A stretch of DNA of 64,000 nucleotides from Cymbidium sinense (GCA_021442155.1 CM038229.1:96938271-97002270), one strand, 5' to 3'; shown: positions 40,101-54,730, counted from the stretch's first letter. Numbers and translations are program-made. Notes: generated by a model not told the origin, from the letters alone.

Positions 40101-40268
40101 ACCATTGTTTCACACCAAGGGAAGAGGTAGGAACCTCCTTGGGGCTACTTAAGTCGTGTCCACGGGATGTCGGACTATACTACTAACATTTTTTTTTATT
40201 ACAAATCAACACATGAATGTAAGAAAGAGACTTTATTTCACACTAAATTTATATTCACTTGCATTTCC

Positions 40269-40271
<3 letters not shown>

Positions 40272-40308
<37 letters not shown>
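40272..40308. repeat. (TA)n microsatellite in LTR B
   Basis: Runs about 37 bases. The corresponding place in copy A (about 12583-12595) has only a short TATATATA, so the tract expanded in B or shrank in A after insertion. Confidence 0.9.
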
Positions 40309-40312
<4 letters not shown>

Positions 40313-41654
40313 CATTAGTAAACTTTTGAAAATATATTTGAGATTTAATAATGATACTAGCCACACATAATTTTAATTTAAATCAACACATACAAATTGG
40401 CATAAAGAAAATCATTTTCATTTGATTAATTTGAAAGACATGAATGCATGAGCATGCAATATTTAGCATGATTGAAAAGAAATAAAATAACACAAGTATG
40501 TGATTTCATTCAAATCAATTAACTCCCAAGGACAATCAAACTAAATAAGATTATTTAAAACAAACTAAAGTTCTTAATATCATTTCATTTTTTATGTTTG
40601 ATTTGATTTAAGGAAATGTGAAAGAGGTTTGCTAATCCTAATCTCATCCCCATGTGTGAGTCAATTTAGTTTAATGAAGAATAATTAGGTTGATTTTATC
40701 TTAATTAGGTTGGGGTATGAATTAAGTCAATTAATTAACCCTTACCTATATCACCTTAAATTAATTAACTAATTAATAATGAGTCAATATGATATGCCAC
40801 ATGAAAAGTAAATTAGCAATGCTAAGAAATGAAAGGGGTCAATGGCTCATGATTAATAGTTAATTAGGCTTAAGAAATTTAATTAATTACTTTTATGGTT
40901 TTCTTACACATATAAGCTAACCATAATTTCATTAGATTCTTTTAGACTATTAAACATCTAAAGGGCTACCCAAAATTGATTAAAGGTGATTAGATGTGAA
41001 TTGGATTTTAGATTAAGTTAATTAAGCTTATTAATCCATTTGGTTAAGCATTAAGCATGTTTAATTAATGAAATGAAATTAACTTAAGGAAGAGATCAAG
41101 AAAGAGGCCTTAATCTCAATCCCGTCCTATACTTGATCACTTAAGCTCTAATTTTATCTTGAAGATTAATTAATTAATTACTTCATTAATCATTAATTTG
41201 ATCTTAAAAAAAAAGAAAACATAGGAAATGAATTAGAAAAATATCCCAATCACATTTCCTAAACTCCCTTACTATTTAACAATTAAACTTAAATAACTAA
41301 TTAAGTCATTATTCATTCAATAATTATCACTAATTAAATTAAGAGAGTGATTAAAGCTTAATCAATTAGTTTTCCCAATTAAGTAACCAATAAAATCCTA
41401 GAAAATAGGAGGTAGAGTCCATCCCCTAAACATCCACATAAAATTTTAGATTAATTGGGTGATGAATTAAGGAGTAAGAATTAAATTTTTAATTAAATCT
41501 TAATTAAGCCAAAATTACTGTTCAAAATTAATTAATAAGATTCTACTCAAAATATCTTCAAAATGAGCCTAGTTTGTATTTTTAAAATTTTTCTAGGATT
41601 AGTTATGAATTTTGGAAGTTTAAAAAATAGATTATTCAAGCTTAATTAAAGCCT

Positions 41655-41715
41655 TTTAATGGCCGACGCTTTCAATGTGGCGGATTGGCTATTTAAGTTA
41701 TCACATATTGACTTC
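41655..41715 (-). promoter_or_regulatory. Candidate LTR promoter module, copy B
   Basis: In element sense TTAAATAGCCAATCCGCCACATTGAAAG: the CCAAT box is kept (41688-41684) but the ACGT core has decayed to CCACATTG, and the GGGATTA word is lost. Confidence 0.35.
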
Positions 41716-42939
41716 GGATTGCGACGGACGCTAACTCTATGGATCGTGATCGGATGACCATGATTTGATCCACGCTTAAAGGAGAAATCATAGTGGATCT
41801 AATGTGATTTAATCACATTGCCCGTTCGATCATGCGAAATGGGCGACCTGATCTTTCTCCTTGCGGCGACGAAAGACATATGATGCCATCTTTCTCCATT
41901 TGATCGAACTCACCAGCTTGGATTGGGATCAAATTGATCCCACCTTGAAAAGAAGGATAGGAACACATCTAATGGTCAAAATGCATGACATTCAATTTCC
42001 TTCAAAAACCTCCAACAAAATTTTTTTCATCGAGCTTTTGAGAAATTACCTCACCATAGCTAATATCCATGTGGGATCGACGGAGGTAGCTTTGTGAGTG
42101 AGGCCACATTGAGGAGATTCGGGTTTGATTTGGTGTAGAATGGGTCAACCAAGCCACACGTAAGAGCCTCGACTTGATCAAACTCCAATCTTTGATGATG
42201 GAAGGCTCGAGATGATTTGGTTGGCTTCAATGAAGTATGAGGATGGTGTGGGTGCAAGGAATTGAGGTTTGATCAAATGGGGAAGGAGTAATGAGAAGGT
42301 TGTCCTATTTTGTCTTTGCTTAGAGGAGGAATGACAATCAAGGAAGCTTTGGGAATGCTTGGAAAAGCTCTATGGGGTTTCTAAAATGATTAGAAAGTCT
42401 CTGTAATTCATGAAGAATCCCTCAAATTTAGGGTATACCCCTCAATTGCACTTGATAGGCAGACGAGATTCATCCCTAAAATCCACTAATTCATCACCAT
42501 CGGGTTGTTGGAGGGGTCACGTCACTCCAGTGGCATGAAGAGTGGAGGAAGTGGTGGAAGGGAGCTCAAGGTAAGATATGGTGATGGTGTATTGATCTTT
42601 GCCTTTTCCCATGGGGTTCGACCATGAGAGGGAGTGGTTTGGCTTGTTTCCCTTGGTCCATGGCAAGTGCTAGGTGGCTTAGATTGGGCAGGGGAGTTTA
42701 GGAATGGCTCATTTAGCAAGTGGAGGGCTATGATGGGAGGCAAAGTGGACTTTACCTCTTATGGAAAGAATCCAATGAGCTAATCCAATGGTCAAGTCCC
42801 TTGGATTGGGTCCCACTTGAATTTGGGCTGGCTTGGGCGACCTAGGTTAATTTAGGTCGGGTTAGGTTAGCCACCAAAGTTCCATAAGGTGGCTTTGGGT
42901 GATTTGGCTTCATATGGTCAAAATATGCTCATTTGGGTT

Positions 42940-43560
42940 AGGTTGATCAATTGGTCAAATTGGGTCAAACTAAGATTTGGGTTAGGTTCATATGATAATT
43001 TGGGATATTTTGGTTCAATTGGTTTTGATTAATTTGACTTAAGTTTGATTTTGGCTCATTTGGGTTCAAATAGGTCGAATGGGTTAAGTTGACCAATTTG
43101 ATCAAATTGGGTTGGGTTAAGTATTGGTTCATGTTCAATTGGCTAATTAAAATAATTATAGCCTTTGGTTTGGTTTAATTTGGATTTTGGCCAATTTAGG
43201 TCAATTTGGGCTAGGTTGGGTCAAGTTGACCAATTGGTCAAATTTGGCTCAATCATGGCTTTGGTCAAGTTCAATAAGTGATTTGGAATGAACTTGAGCC
43301 ATTGGTTGCAATCAATTTGGATCAAATCATGATTTAACCTATTTTGGATTTTTAGGCCAATTTAGGTCAACTTAGGTCAAATGGCCAATTGGACTTGGTT
43401 TGGCTCAACTCAGTGATGTTCAATCTTTGATTATGAGTAGGTTTGAGTCAATGGCTTCAATCAATTTGGTATATGGTGAGTTTTGACTAGTTTGGGTTTC
43501 ATTTTGTGCTAAAGGTGACTTGGTTAATGGGTAAGTTGATTTGACCCAATTCAAGATAAT
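42940..43560. promoter_or_regulatory. TTGAC (W-box-type) cluster, copy B
   Basis: The perfect palindrome TTGACCAATTGGTCAA is at 43226-43241 and a one-base variant (TTGATC) at 42943-42958. Confidence 0.45.
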
Positions 43561-44029
43561 TGATTAACCTAGGATGATTGTTGATTATGATATGGGGTTT
43601 GGATGGGCTTAGTTCAATCTAATTTGGGTTGAATTAGAACTTGGCTCAAAAGGTCTTTCCTTTGGGTCAAGTGGACCTAAATGGATCAATTGGCTTGATT
43701 CTTTATTCAAGTTTAATTGAACTCGCATATGGACTTAGGATGGAAATATAAATCCAATTGCAAGTGGTTTGAAGCCTTATGGATTTTGGTTCATATGATA
43801 ATGTCAAGTCAAAAGGGCTAACTTGGCTTTGACTTGGGTTAGCTTAGATTTGGTCTGATATTATAGTTTATGTTTATATTTGGAACAATGATTGAAAGAA
43901 AGATTGAATCATGAAGAAATCCATGGGTTTTGAGTTGATTTGGATATCATTTAGCCAAGTTCAAAATTGGCTAAAAGGCTAAAATTGGGAATTTGATTAG
44001 ATTTGGGTTTAGTTTTGGCCATTGGATTT

Positions 44030-44412
44030 ATATTTCATTTATATTTGTGAATATAAATGAAGATATAAATGATTCATGAGAAAATCACTTGAGTTTGGAG
44101 TGATTTGGAAGCAAATTTGACCAAATTGAGGGTTGTAGGTCAAAAGGGCTTAAGTAGGGAATTGATTTGGCTTAGTTTAGTTTGATTTGATTTGAATTTA
44201 GATTTCATTTATATTTGTGAATATAAATGAAGGAATTCTTGATTTATAAAGAAATCAATTGAGTTTGGGTTGCTTTGGATTGAGATTTGGTTAAACTTAT
44301 GGAGGTAGGTCCATATGGCTTAAGAAATATCTTAGTTTGGTTTAATTTAGTTTGATTTGATTTGAATGATTTGAATTTAGATTTCATTTATATTTGTGAA
44401 TATAAATTAAAG
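44030..44412. repeat. Hairpin-centred subrepeats, copy B
   Basis: Three stems TCATTTATATT...AATATAAATGA near 44035, 44206 and 44385, so a unit of about 171-179 bases. This is the clearest example of the tandem arrangement. Confidence 0.65.
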
Positions 44413-44986
44413 AATGTTTGATTTATAAAGAAATCAACCAAATTTGATTTGGTTTTAAGGAGGTTTTGGCTATGCATATGAAGATGGTCCATATGGATTA
44501 GAAAGAGGTTTTGGAGTTTGAATTCAATCATGGGTTTCAATCATTTAGAGTTGGATTTGATTTATGATTTGGGTTGGGATTTGATTTGAGATTGGATTTA
44601 TGATCTTGAGAAAATCAATTGAATTGGGGTTGATCTGAATTTGGTTTAGGCTAAGTCCATAAGATAAAATCAAAGATTAGGAAAGGATTTAGAATTTGAA
44701 TTTAATCATGGGTTTTAATCATTTGATTTGGCATTGGATTTATGATCTTGGATTTGAATTTGAGGTTATTTTTAGAAGAAGGAAGCAAGGATTGGGTTTA
44801 AGGCTATAGGGTAGGCAAGTCTTCCTAAATCCACGAGGCATAACCTATTCCTATAGCTAACTCTTCTAAGTCTTTAGGATTAGGTTAAGTGTTCACCTAA
44901 TCACTAGAAGTGTCTCTTAGTGTCTATAAGAGTCCTAGATCTATTATGAGGAAGTTGAGAGCTCACTCCCAAAAGTGAGGTCAATA

Positions 44987-44991
44987 GACTA
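44987..44991. repeat. Target-site duplication GACTA, right copy
   Basis: Partner of 9500-9504; the outer right boundary of the giant element. Confidence 0.85.
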
Positions 44992-47346
44992 ATAAATAGA
45001 TATTTTAAATAACCTTATATGCTCTTAGAGTTCTATAATAATTATGCTAGCTTTAGATGAACCCATAGGTCTTGAAAATGGCATGACTTATCTTAGGTGG
45101 GCCAAATTCAGTCTTAGAATCTCTTAAATTGATGATGCCATAAACATATGAAGTCTATGATATTTGAAATAAAATTAAACTTATTCTCTAGCATTGCGTT
45201 TTACCCATCAAACATATTTTAGAAGTCAAAAGTGGATATGAATTCACTATCTTAGTACCTTTCATACTACTATTGCCTTAGATTAAGTTTCAAAACTTAG
45301 AGATGAGTCATCTCATCTTTTATTCTTTAAAAGAAATAATTTCTCTTTTTCTTGGCATTTAAATGCTAAAACTCGTGTGATGGCATGTTCCACCTTTGGG
45401 TGGGTTAAGTTCATTGTATTTAAGCTTGTTAAAACCTTCAATAGGGGAGCTCTTAGTCATGTAAGATGTAAAAAATTAATGTAAATAATTTATAATTTAA
45501 ATATAACCACTTTTTTGGTTAATAGGCTTGAATATCGTTGAATCAAACCTATAATGTGAATAACACAATTGATTAAATTAACACCCTCATTAGCATAACA
45601 CACACTAAGTGATGGTAGTGGATAACCTTTTAGTAAGATTAAGTGGGATAAAATACTATGAATCTTTAGTTTAATGTCTAAAGATAAGATCTGAAATTTT
45701 TGGTGAGATAATGAGGTGTTTAGTATGGTCTTTTAGTGGAACATTCAAGACTAATTGAGCTAGTTTGAATTGATTTAAAAGATCTCTTAAAGAACAAGAT
45801 TTTAGGTAAGATAATGGATAAAAATAAATATGTATGAGTAGCTTGATATGTGTACTAATGATCTAGAGTAGATGATTAAATTTGGTAAAGTTTATAATAG
45901 TAATGAGCGGAAGGATACTACATCATAGTCTCACCTAGTTTGGCAAAGAGCTTTAAGTGGGGCTTTGGAATGGATGTGGAGCTTGAAATGGATGATGATT
46001 AGTCTCGGAGGAAGATAAGGATGTGAAAAAGACTTAAGTAAATTAAAAGAAAATATTAACCAAGTAAAAATAAATATAAAGTGGGACAAAGGATAACCAC
46101 CTAATCTCACCAAAGAAAATGCAAACTTAACCAAGTACCATGCTTGAGAAGCAATACTTCACTCAAAATATTCCATTCAACAACTGAAGTTATAAAACAT
46201 TTAACTTATATTTATAATCATTACATGACCTTATGGATATCACTTTTAGAAGGAAAAAGTGGAGGGAAAATTGAGGGAAAAGAGGGGTTGGTGGCCATTT
46301 ATGAAGAAAGTATTTCAATTGCTCATTTTAATATTCCCTTCATATCATGGACAGCATACAAGCTTCTAGATGAGAGATTAAAATATAAAACATTAAAATT
46401 AAATTACGGTTAAGATGTTCTAGAATATGAGTTCTTTATTGGGCTTTATCTTGAGATGATTCTTTTTTTTTCTTCCTTGGGCTTTAGTCTTAGCTCTTGT
46501 AATTGAGCCTTTAATTTGATTTTCTTCAAGATGTGCTACATCATCGTGTTGCTCAATGATAGGCACACCACTTTATAGTGTATCTAGATTTTTTATGTGA
46601 TGTGATTTAATGCTTTGATGCAAATACATTATATAAGTGCATTAAAAAAGCAAATGCATTATAAAAGTGCACCACAATCTAGTGCATCATATTAATGCAT
46701 TGGAAATCATGTAATGCATCATGTTGGTGCCTTAAAATTCTATAAGCTCATCAAAAGTGAGCGTGCCAATTGCAAAATCAAAATCTGAAGTCATAGAATG
46801 CTACATGGAGTAAAACAAGTTCAACTCAAGCAAACAATACTCTAAAACTTTGTAATTTTTCTTAAGAAGAGTGATCATTTTAAAATTCACAAAATTTCTC
46901 TTATGTATAATTCAAACTATCAAATTACACAATGTTCTAGAGTGAGCCACCCAATCTACAAGGTAGAATCATGAATTCTAATAACAAGTCCAATTCCTTT
47001 CTATATAAGAGCTAAAGTTAACAAAATTAATATTTTTTATAATATGTAAGTAATAAATTTCAACGAGATTGTAAATGGAGAAAAAATTTATTTTTCATTC
47101 ATTTTATAATTAAATAAATTGGCATCATCATAGAATGGAAGCCTAACACTCATATATTTTATCAAATTAATTTTGTTTTATGTAAACTTATGCCCTTCAT
47201 GGTCTTTTATAATGAAATTTTATTTTAAAGTGTAAACACTTTCGATATCATGCCCATATGACTTGACTATGAGTTCTAGCATTTTAGAATCAATCATCTA
47301 CATATAAAATATAGTTGATAGGGTTTTGATATAATGAAAGTTTAAG
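44992..47346. other. Intergenic, no recognised gene
   Basis: Mostly AT-rich with stops in all frames. An 89-codon open frame at 46144-46413 (+) has no recognisable domain and no support. At 46605-46735 ATGCAT/GTGCAT words recur about nine times at irregular spacing, with no gene attached. Confidence 0.45.
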
Positions 47347-47351
47347 TGAAC
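47347..47351. repeat. Target-site duplication TGAAC, left copy
   Basis: TGAAC directly precedes the TG start of LTR copy C and recurs at 55298-55302. Confidence 0.85.
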
Positions 47352-50300
47352 TGTGGTGTTTATTTTCGATATGTGTATGGGGACACCTGCAGGTCAGTGT
47401 ACTTATTGAAGTGATCGGGTATGACATCAAGGAATGGTGCACTATTTCAAAAGATAGAGATCACCACCTTGTAATGGACTTATTCACTTAATAAGGACTC
47501 ATAAGGCATGATGGGTCTTGAATATACTAGAGATTTTTTCCTACTTTATATGGATGAATAAAGCAAGGTTTATTTAAATGGTTCTAAAGTCACCTATGGG
47601 GCAAGCTCCCATAGTTAATTACATTCTAAGGAAGGTGAATTCCTTAGGAATACTCGATTAAAATAGATAATTTTTTGTCTTCAAAGATTTCAAAGTTAGG
47701 ACTATCAATAAATTATTTATACTTAAAAAATTAATCGGGATAGATAAAAATAGAGACTTATTATCAAAGCCAAAGGAGATGAGTAGGGAATGCTCATGAT
47801 ACTAAGAAACCTAGTGAGCATTCCAACCTATCATATGGTTGGGCTTTATATATTTGAAGTTAAGGAGAATTATATGTTTTAATTAGAATTTTATTAGAAT
47901 GTTAGGACTTATAATCTCACAACACAAGGTTGTGAAAATGCCTAACGGTGAGGATTTATGCTTGTAGCTCAAATGAAACAACAACCTCAAATCCTAAATT
48001 TAGAGAGCATTAGCGAGGGCCAAAACATCCTAAATCTGAGCAAAATGGGTGTACAGTTTACCTCCATAATAGAGGGTAAACCACTTATAACCTTTAGAGT
48101 AGCGACTAACTCCTTCTATGCTTTAAAATCATGTGGTCAAGTCATATGATTCTCAAGATTGTTAGGTTGTTATTATTTAGAAAGAAACTAAAGTCCTTAA
48201 ACTCACTCCCTAAAAGTCTAGAGCATGAGTGGTATGTAATTACTTAGTCTAATATAAATCTTGTCAATTTTATTTGATTTTTTTACTATTTATTTTGACA
48301 AAGGCTATAGGATTTTTATGCCTAAATGCATAATAAGGTTATTGGTTAAATCGAAAGAAAGAGGTGTTTTTCACCATAGGCAGAGACACTCAAAGGTCTT
48401 CCCCTCATGCAAGGATGGAAACCCTCTCTTAGCAAAAGTGAAATAATATGGATGCATTATATTAAGCATATAACATTTAGCTAAGGGGTTGCTAAATCTT
48501 TTAGTTATCTTTATTTAATGCCTAGGCTTTATGCGGTTATGAGTTATTTAGAAAATTTAGTTATGAGTTGTAGTTGGTAGAAAATTTATTTTTCCTAAGA
48601 GCCTAACTGGATCCAGCCACACATTAAATCACCATATAATTAAGAAACTAAGAAGAGGTATGCTATTTCTATTACACAATTATAAATAAAATATCAAATA
48701 ATTTATAAATCTAATGTGCAAGAATAAAGGGGTCGATCGTACCACCATACAACCCTAAAAGAGAAATGAGTAGCGATCTCTACCCTTACAACCCGTATAT
48801 GAAAGATAATTATAATTACAAATAAATAAATGCTTTGGGGTCTTCATTCTTCATATCTTGGTCTTCAATTCTTTTCTTCATTTGGATTTGCTTGCTTCAA
48901 AGGCATCACAGGGACCTCCGGATAAAGCCTTCTACTAATCATCTTAATCTCCCATAGCACTAATCCTAAATCCTAATAGATCACATCAAAAATAGGAAAA
49001 GTAAATCTAACTACACCTACAAAATAAGTGTTAGCTAAACACTATACATCCCAAGCAATTATATGAATAATTTGGACTTACCACCCTGCACATGAGTAAC
49101 CAAGTTCACATGTCTTAACTTAGATTATGCTTAGGGCTTAAGCAATCCAAAGAGAGCATTTATATTTATTTTAAGCACCCCTTAAGTATAATCCCTTATA
49201 GAAAACATGATTAGGCTAATCACGCCTAACATCTAGTCTATGAAGCATACACCCTAACATCCAATCTACAATAATACATCATAAAACCAAACATACATCA
49301 CTCCATGCACCGCAAACATAAAGCTAAAGTGGTGACTTAATTCTAAAGTGTGTGCATTAAGGCTTGTGTGGTATGCCTTAACTAGGCTTTGTTGTAATTT
49401 TGTAAGTATGAAAGCATTTAATTGTAAATGATGATTTCACTTTAAATGAATTAGTTAATTTAGGAATTTTCACTTAATATTTTCTTTTAATTCACTTGGC
49501 GTACTCTTAACAACTAAATGTTATTAAGAGATGAAAAGAGAGGATCACTCTCTCTTATCCTACCTTAAGCCACATCTAAAGCATATGAATTAATCAATTC
49601 TCTTTAGTGAATGGCTTATCTCATGTTTTAAATTAATCTTAAGTTTAGGTTCATTTTAAATAGACTTATTCAATAAGAAATGCATCTTAAGATTAATTGG
49701 AATTAATTACTATCACATAACACATGTTTATTCATTTCTTCCCATCATATGCAACATGCATATGATTAAGTCCTAAACATACCTATACATGCATTATGTC
49801 TTAGCATACTTAAATGATGAATATGAATATGTATATTTAAAGTTTATATTTTCTTTTGATTGAATTATTTTTTATCATATTAATTTAAAGCTCTATCTAA
49901 ATTCTTATGCAAAATATATAGGAATATAAGAAAGAGAGCTTTTGATCACATGATTAATTAATTCTATCACTTTAACAATTGCAAATGCATGTATGTATTT
50001 TTGGCAAAAGAAAGAGAGGGGTTTGACTCACTAATTAAGTATACACACACATGTATGAGACAAGAGCTAATGTATGCCATTATTAACTAGGAAAGTGAGA
50101 TAATCAAATGACCTCCTTGGGGCTAGCCTTGTATTCCGGTGTCCGGACCAACTATTTGCTTTTCTCAAATACATATGGATGTACATATAAATGAAGGAGA
50201 GCAAACTATGCAAAAGTTGTATTTTATTTGATTGAAAAGATTTATGTACATGGAGTAAAGTTTTATTTAAATTCTAATATTGAAATATGTAAGAATGAAA

Positions 50301-51924
50301 ACAAATGGAGTACATGACATTGTTAACTAAGGAAGTAAGATAATCAAATGACCTCCTTGGGGCTACTTAAAACCTCATATTCGGGTGTTCCTAAATACCC
50401 ATTAATATTCTTACTTACATAAATCAATATATCTAAATGAAAGAAAAGAACTTTACTTCATACACATAAATCATTTGCATTTTCTATGTATTTATAACTA
50501 GAATTTATAACATATGTAATCACTAGTTTATAAGATTTGGAAAGTATATTTGGATTTAATAGTGATAATAGTCACATATATTAATTTAAATCAACACATA
50601 CAAGTTTGACATAAAGAAAATCATTTATGTTTAATTAATTTTTGAAGAAATGAATGCATGGTTCAAGTGGCATACAACATTTTAATATGTTTGGGAAGAA
50701 ATAAAGAGACACAAGCATGCAATTTCATTCAATCTAACTAATTCTAAGGACAATCATATTAAATAAGCTTATTTGAAATAAATCAAAGTTTCTTAATAAC
50801 ACTTTTGATTTTATGTTTAACTTGATTTAAGAAGTGTGAGAAAGATTTGCTAATCCTAATCCCATTCCCTATATGTAAGTTAATTTGATTTAAAGAAAAG
50901 GAATTAGGTTGATTTTATGGATTAATTAGGTTAAGGTGTGAATTAAATCAATTAATTAAACCCTTGCCTATGTTACATTAAGATGATTGATTAAATAATT
51001 ATGAGCTAATGTAATATGCAAATACAATGAAAAGCAAATAATAATGCCCCTATGAAATGAAAGGGGCCTAATGCAATTAGCTCATAATCATTTATTAATT
51101 AAGCTTAAGGAACTATTTAAATTACTTTCATGATTTTCTCACACATGTGAGCTAATCATAATTTCACTAATCCTCTTTAGGTTCTTGGACACCTAAAGCT
51201 CTACCCAAGATTAAAACAAGAAAATTAGATTCTTAATTAGGTGATTAATCCATTAATTCATTTCTCTTTAATTAATTAACAAAGTTAAACAATCATCTTA
51301 TAAATGAGATGGGCTTAAGGGGAAAAATAGGGAAAGAGGTCCCAACCTAATTCCACGCCACCTACCTGACCAAGCATAACTTAATGTGATTTGGAATTTA
51401 GTTTAGCTAATTAAGTCATTAATTAAATAATTAATCATTAGCACGTGGTTGAAAAGAGAGAGAAAAGGAAAGGATTGGGAGGAGACTCCAATCCACTTCC
51501 CTAAGTCTCCTTACTATTCAATAGTGATTAGAGAGTCCAAATAAATAATTAATTAATTTTATTTATATGCTTAATTATCTCTTAATTAAGTTAAAAGGTA
51601 ATTATAGCTAGCAATCAATTTTTCTAATTAAGCAACCAATAAATTCCACGAAAAATAAGGGAGGTAGAGGTCATCTGCCTAAACATTCTTAGAAAGTTTG
51701 GAATTGATTGGGTGTATAATTAGAAAAATTAAGTTAATTAAATTTTAATTAAACTTAAATTTAGCCAAAATTACTATTTCAAATTAATTAAGAATAATTT
51801 TAATGGATTCTCTCTAAAATACATTTAAAATGAGCCATTATTTGTAATTTTTGGATTTTTCTATAATTATTATGAATTATGAAAGTTTCAACCTTAAAAT
51901 CTAATTAATAACCCTAATTAAACC

Positions 51925-52005
51925 TAATCCCACTTTCACATGGCGCGGTGATGCGGCACTTTTACGTGGTCTTTGCGGATTGATTATTTAAATTGTCACG
52001 CGTTA
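51925..52005 (-). promoter_or_regulatory. Candidate LTR promoter module, copy C
   Basis: In element sense AATAATCAATCCG (CCAAT box with one change), then AGACCACGTAAAAG (an ACGT core), GCGCCATGTG, then GTGGGATTAGG. Confidence 0.4.
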
Positions 52006-53234
52006 GCACCGGTCGGTGGTGGGCCGCGGCATTCATCCCATCTAATCGAACCAGCGGATTAAACCCGTGTAAGGGGATAATGTCATTTGATCTAGCATTA
52101 TTTGATCGAGTCGTCCATTCCAATCATGCATTGGATGGCCCATGATCCTTCTTCTCGCGATGAGAAATAATGTCCCTCCATGGATCATTCGATCTAAGCT
52201 CACTCGAGTTTCGGATGAACTTCAAAATCAACACCATCAAGGAACAAGCACATCCAGTCAAGATTGCATGCAATGGAAATTCTCTTCAAAAGGACCAACC
52301 ACACTTAAGCTAGAGTGATTTTCATTGAAATACCTCCGAGCTAAGGCGATGATTCCCGTGAGGAAGCTTCTCTAGTTGAGAAGAAGCTCGTTGATCAAGC
52401 GAGCCTTGATTTGGTTAAATTGCCTTGGAGACCAAGATCCTCTTCTTTGGCATTCAACTTTGATCAAACTCAAGCTTGGAGTTGATTTGGTGCTGGGAGA
52501 GATTTGGGTGGCCTCGATAAAGTGTAGAGATGGTGTAGGAATGAGGAATTTGATTGAGGTGGGGTATTGGCAAAGATAGGATCGAGCTAGCCTCCTAATT
52601 TCACATGAGAAGAGATAATGTCGAATGTGGGGAACTTAGAATCACTCTAGAACTCACAAGGAAGCTCGGCATGGTGTTAGGAAGCTTGCACAAAGTGAAT
52701 TAGTGTGTTTCCGTTTGAATTGGGGAGTATACCACCTTGATTTCTTGAGTTGAAGACGGGATGGCACGCCATTTTTTTGGCCACCATCGAGCGTCAGGTG
52801 TCTCAATCAGTCCACATGGCTCGGGTTAGAGGAATTCATAGGTGGCTCAAGGCTTGATCTTGGCTAATTTGGTTTTCTTGATCCCTTGGGTGCTTGACTT
52901 GTATGGGAGGTGAGTTGGCTCACCTCCTTTTGGTCCATGGAAAGTATTCCCTCTAGGGTGGGCTAGGAGGCTTAGGGATTCTTCATTTTGAAGTTGGATG
53001 GCTATCAAGGTGATGGGAGAGTGGACTTTGTCATTTATGGGTGGAATCCTATGTGAAGAGGGCTTAACCTATGGATTATGGCTTGGAAGGGGTCCACTTT
53101 GCTTTTGGGATGACTTTAGGCTGACCTAGGGTTAGTTTAGGTCAGGTTTGGTCAGCCCAAAGTCCCATGGGTTGGTTTTATGGGTTTTGGCTTCATTTGC
53201 TCAAATGGGTTCACATGGGTTCATGTTGGGTTGG

Positions 53235-53870
53235 ATTGATCAATTGGTCAAATTGGGTCAAACCAAGGCTGGGTTAGTTCAAATGATGATTTGAAGAGTT
53301 TTAGTTCAAGTGGTTTCAATCAATTTGGCCTAGGCTTGATTTTGGCTCACTTGGATTCATATAGGTTAAATGGGCTAGGTTGACCAATTTGACTAATTTG
53401 ACCAAATTAGTGGGTTAGGTGTTGGTTCAAGTTCAATTGAAAATGATTGTAGCTTTGGTTTGAATCAATTTGGATTTAATTTGGACTTTAGCCAATTTAA
53501 CTCTTTAGGTCAATTTGGGCTAGGTTGGGTCAAGTTGACCTATTGGTCAAATTAGCTTTATGGCTTTGGTCAAGTTCAATACTCAATTTGGAATGAACTT
53601 GAGCCATTTGTTGCAATCAATTTGGGTTGGATCATGATTTGACCCATTTTGGCCTTTAGGCTAATTTGGGTCAACTTGGGTCAAATGGTCAATTTAACTT
53701 GGTTTGGCTCAATTGAGGCCAAGTCATGTTCAATCATTGATCATGAGTTGATTTGAATCAATGGTTTCAATCAATTTGGGGTATGATGGGTTTTGGCTTG
53801 TTTAAGTTTCATTTGAGCTAAGGGTTGGTTTGGTCAAGGACCAAGTTGACTTGGTTTGACCCAATTCAAG
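53235..53870. promoter_or_regulatory. TTGAC (W-box-type) cluster, copy C
   Basis: TTGATCAATTGGTCAA at 53236-53251 is a one-base variant of the palindrome; many further TTGACC/GGTCAA words follow. Confidence 0.42.
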
Positions 53871-54344
53871 ATGGTTGATCATCCTAGGGTGATTGATGAT
53901 CATGATATGAGGTTTGGATGGTTTTGGTTCAATCCAATTTGAGTTGGATTAGAACTTGGCTCAAGAGGTTCTTTAGGCCACTTTGGGTGAAGTGGACCTA
54001 AATGGGTCAATTGGTTTGGTTTTAGCTTAATTCAAGTTTAGTTGAACTTATGTGAGCCTAGGATTGAAATATAAATTCAACAATTAATTTGGAGTCCAAT
54101 GGATTTTGGCACAATTAAGATTTTCAAGCTAAAAGGGCTAACTTGGGCTTGACTTAGGCGACTTGAGTTTGGTTTGATAATTGTATGTTTTATTTATATT
54201 TGAATAAATGATTGAAGGAATGATTGATTCAAGAGAAAATCCATTGGTTTTGGCTTGATTTGAATAGGATTTAGCCAAGTCCAAAGAAATGGCTAAAAGG
54301 CTTGAATTGGGCTTCGCTTTGATTTTGAACTTGGTTTTGGTCAT

Positions 54345-54730
54345 GTGAATTTATATTTCATTTATATTTGGGAGTATAAATGAAGATATAAAAGATACAT
54401 GAAAAAATCACTTGAGTTTGGAGTGATTTGGAAGCAAATTTGACCAAGCTTAAGGATGTAGGTTAAAAGGGCTTAAATAGGGAATTGATTTAGTTTGATT
54501 TCTTTTGGTCATTGGAGGGTGGGTTTCATTTATATTCATGAATATAAATGAATGAGTAATTGGTTTATAAGGAAACAAATTTATTTTAGGTTGATTTGTA
54601 TGAGATTTGGCTAACTTATGGAGGTGGGCTCATAAGACTTAAGAAGGGAATTGATTGGATTTAGATTTAGTTTAATTTAGTTTTGGCTATTTGAGTTTAT
54701 ATCTCATTTATATTTAGGAATATGAATAAA
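54345..54730. repeat. Hairpin-centred subrepeats, copy C
   Basis: Stems near 54357, 54527 and 54704. The middle one (TCATTTATATTCATGAATATAAATGA type) pairs perfectly; the other two have mismatches in one arm. Confidence 0.55.

Larger units (their letters stand above)
37150..44986 (-). repeat. LTR copy B (5' LTR of the giant element)
   Basis: 7.84 kb, homologous along its length to copy A. The inner end starts TGGTGTTTAT (two bases shorter than TGTGGTG in A and C) next to the primer-binding site. The outer end is GTGAGGTCAATA followed by the GACTA duplication; note TA instead of the canonical terminal CA. Confidence 0.87.

Noticed and set aside
46144..46413. 89-codon open frame in the spacer between B and C
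   Set aside because: No domain, no splice or promoter context, and no relative recognised.
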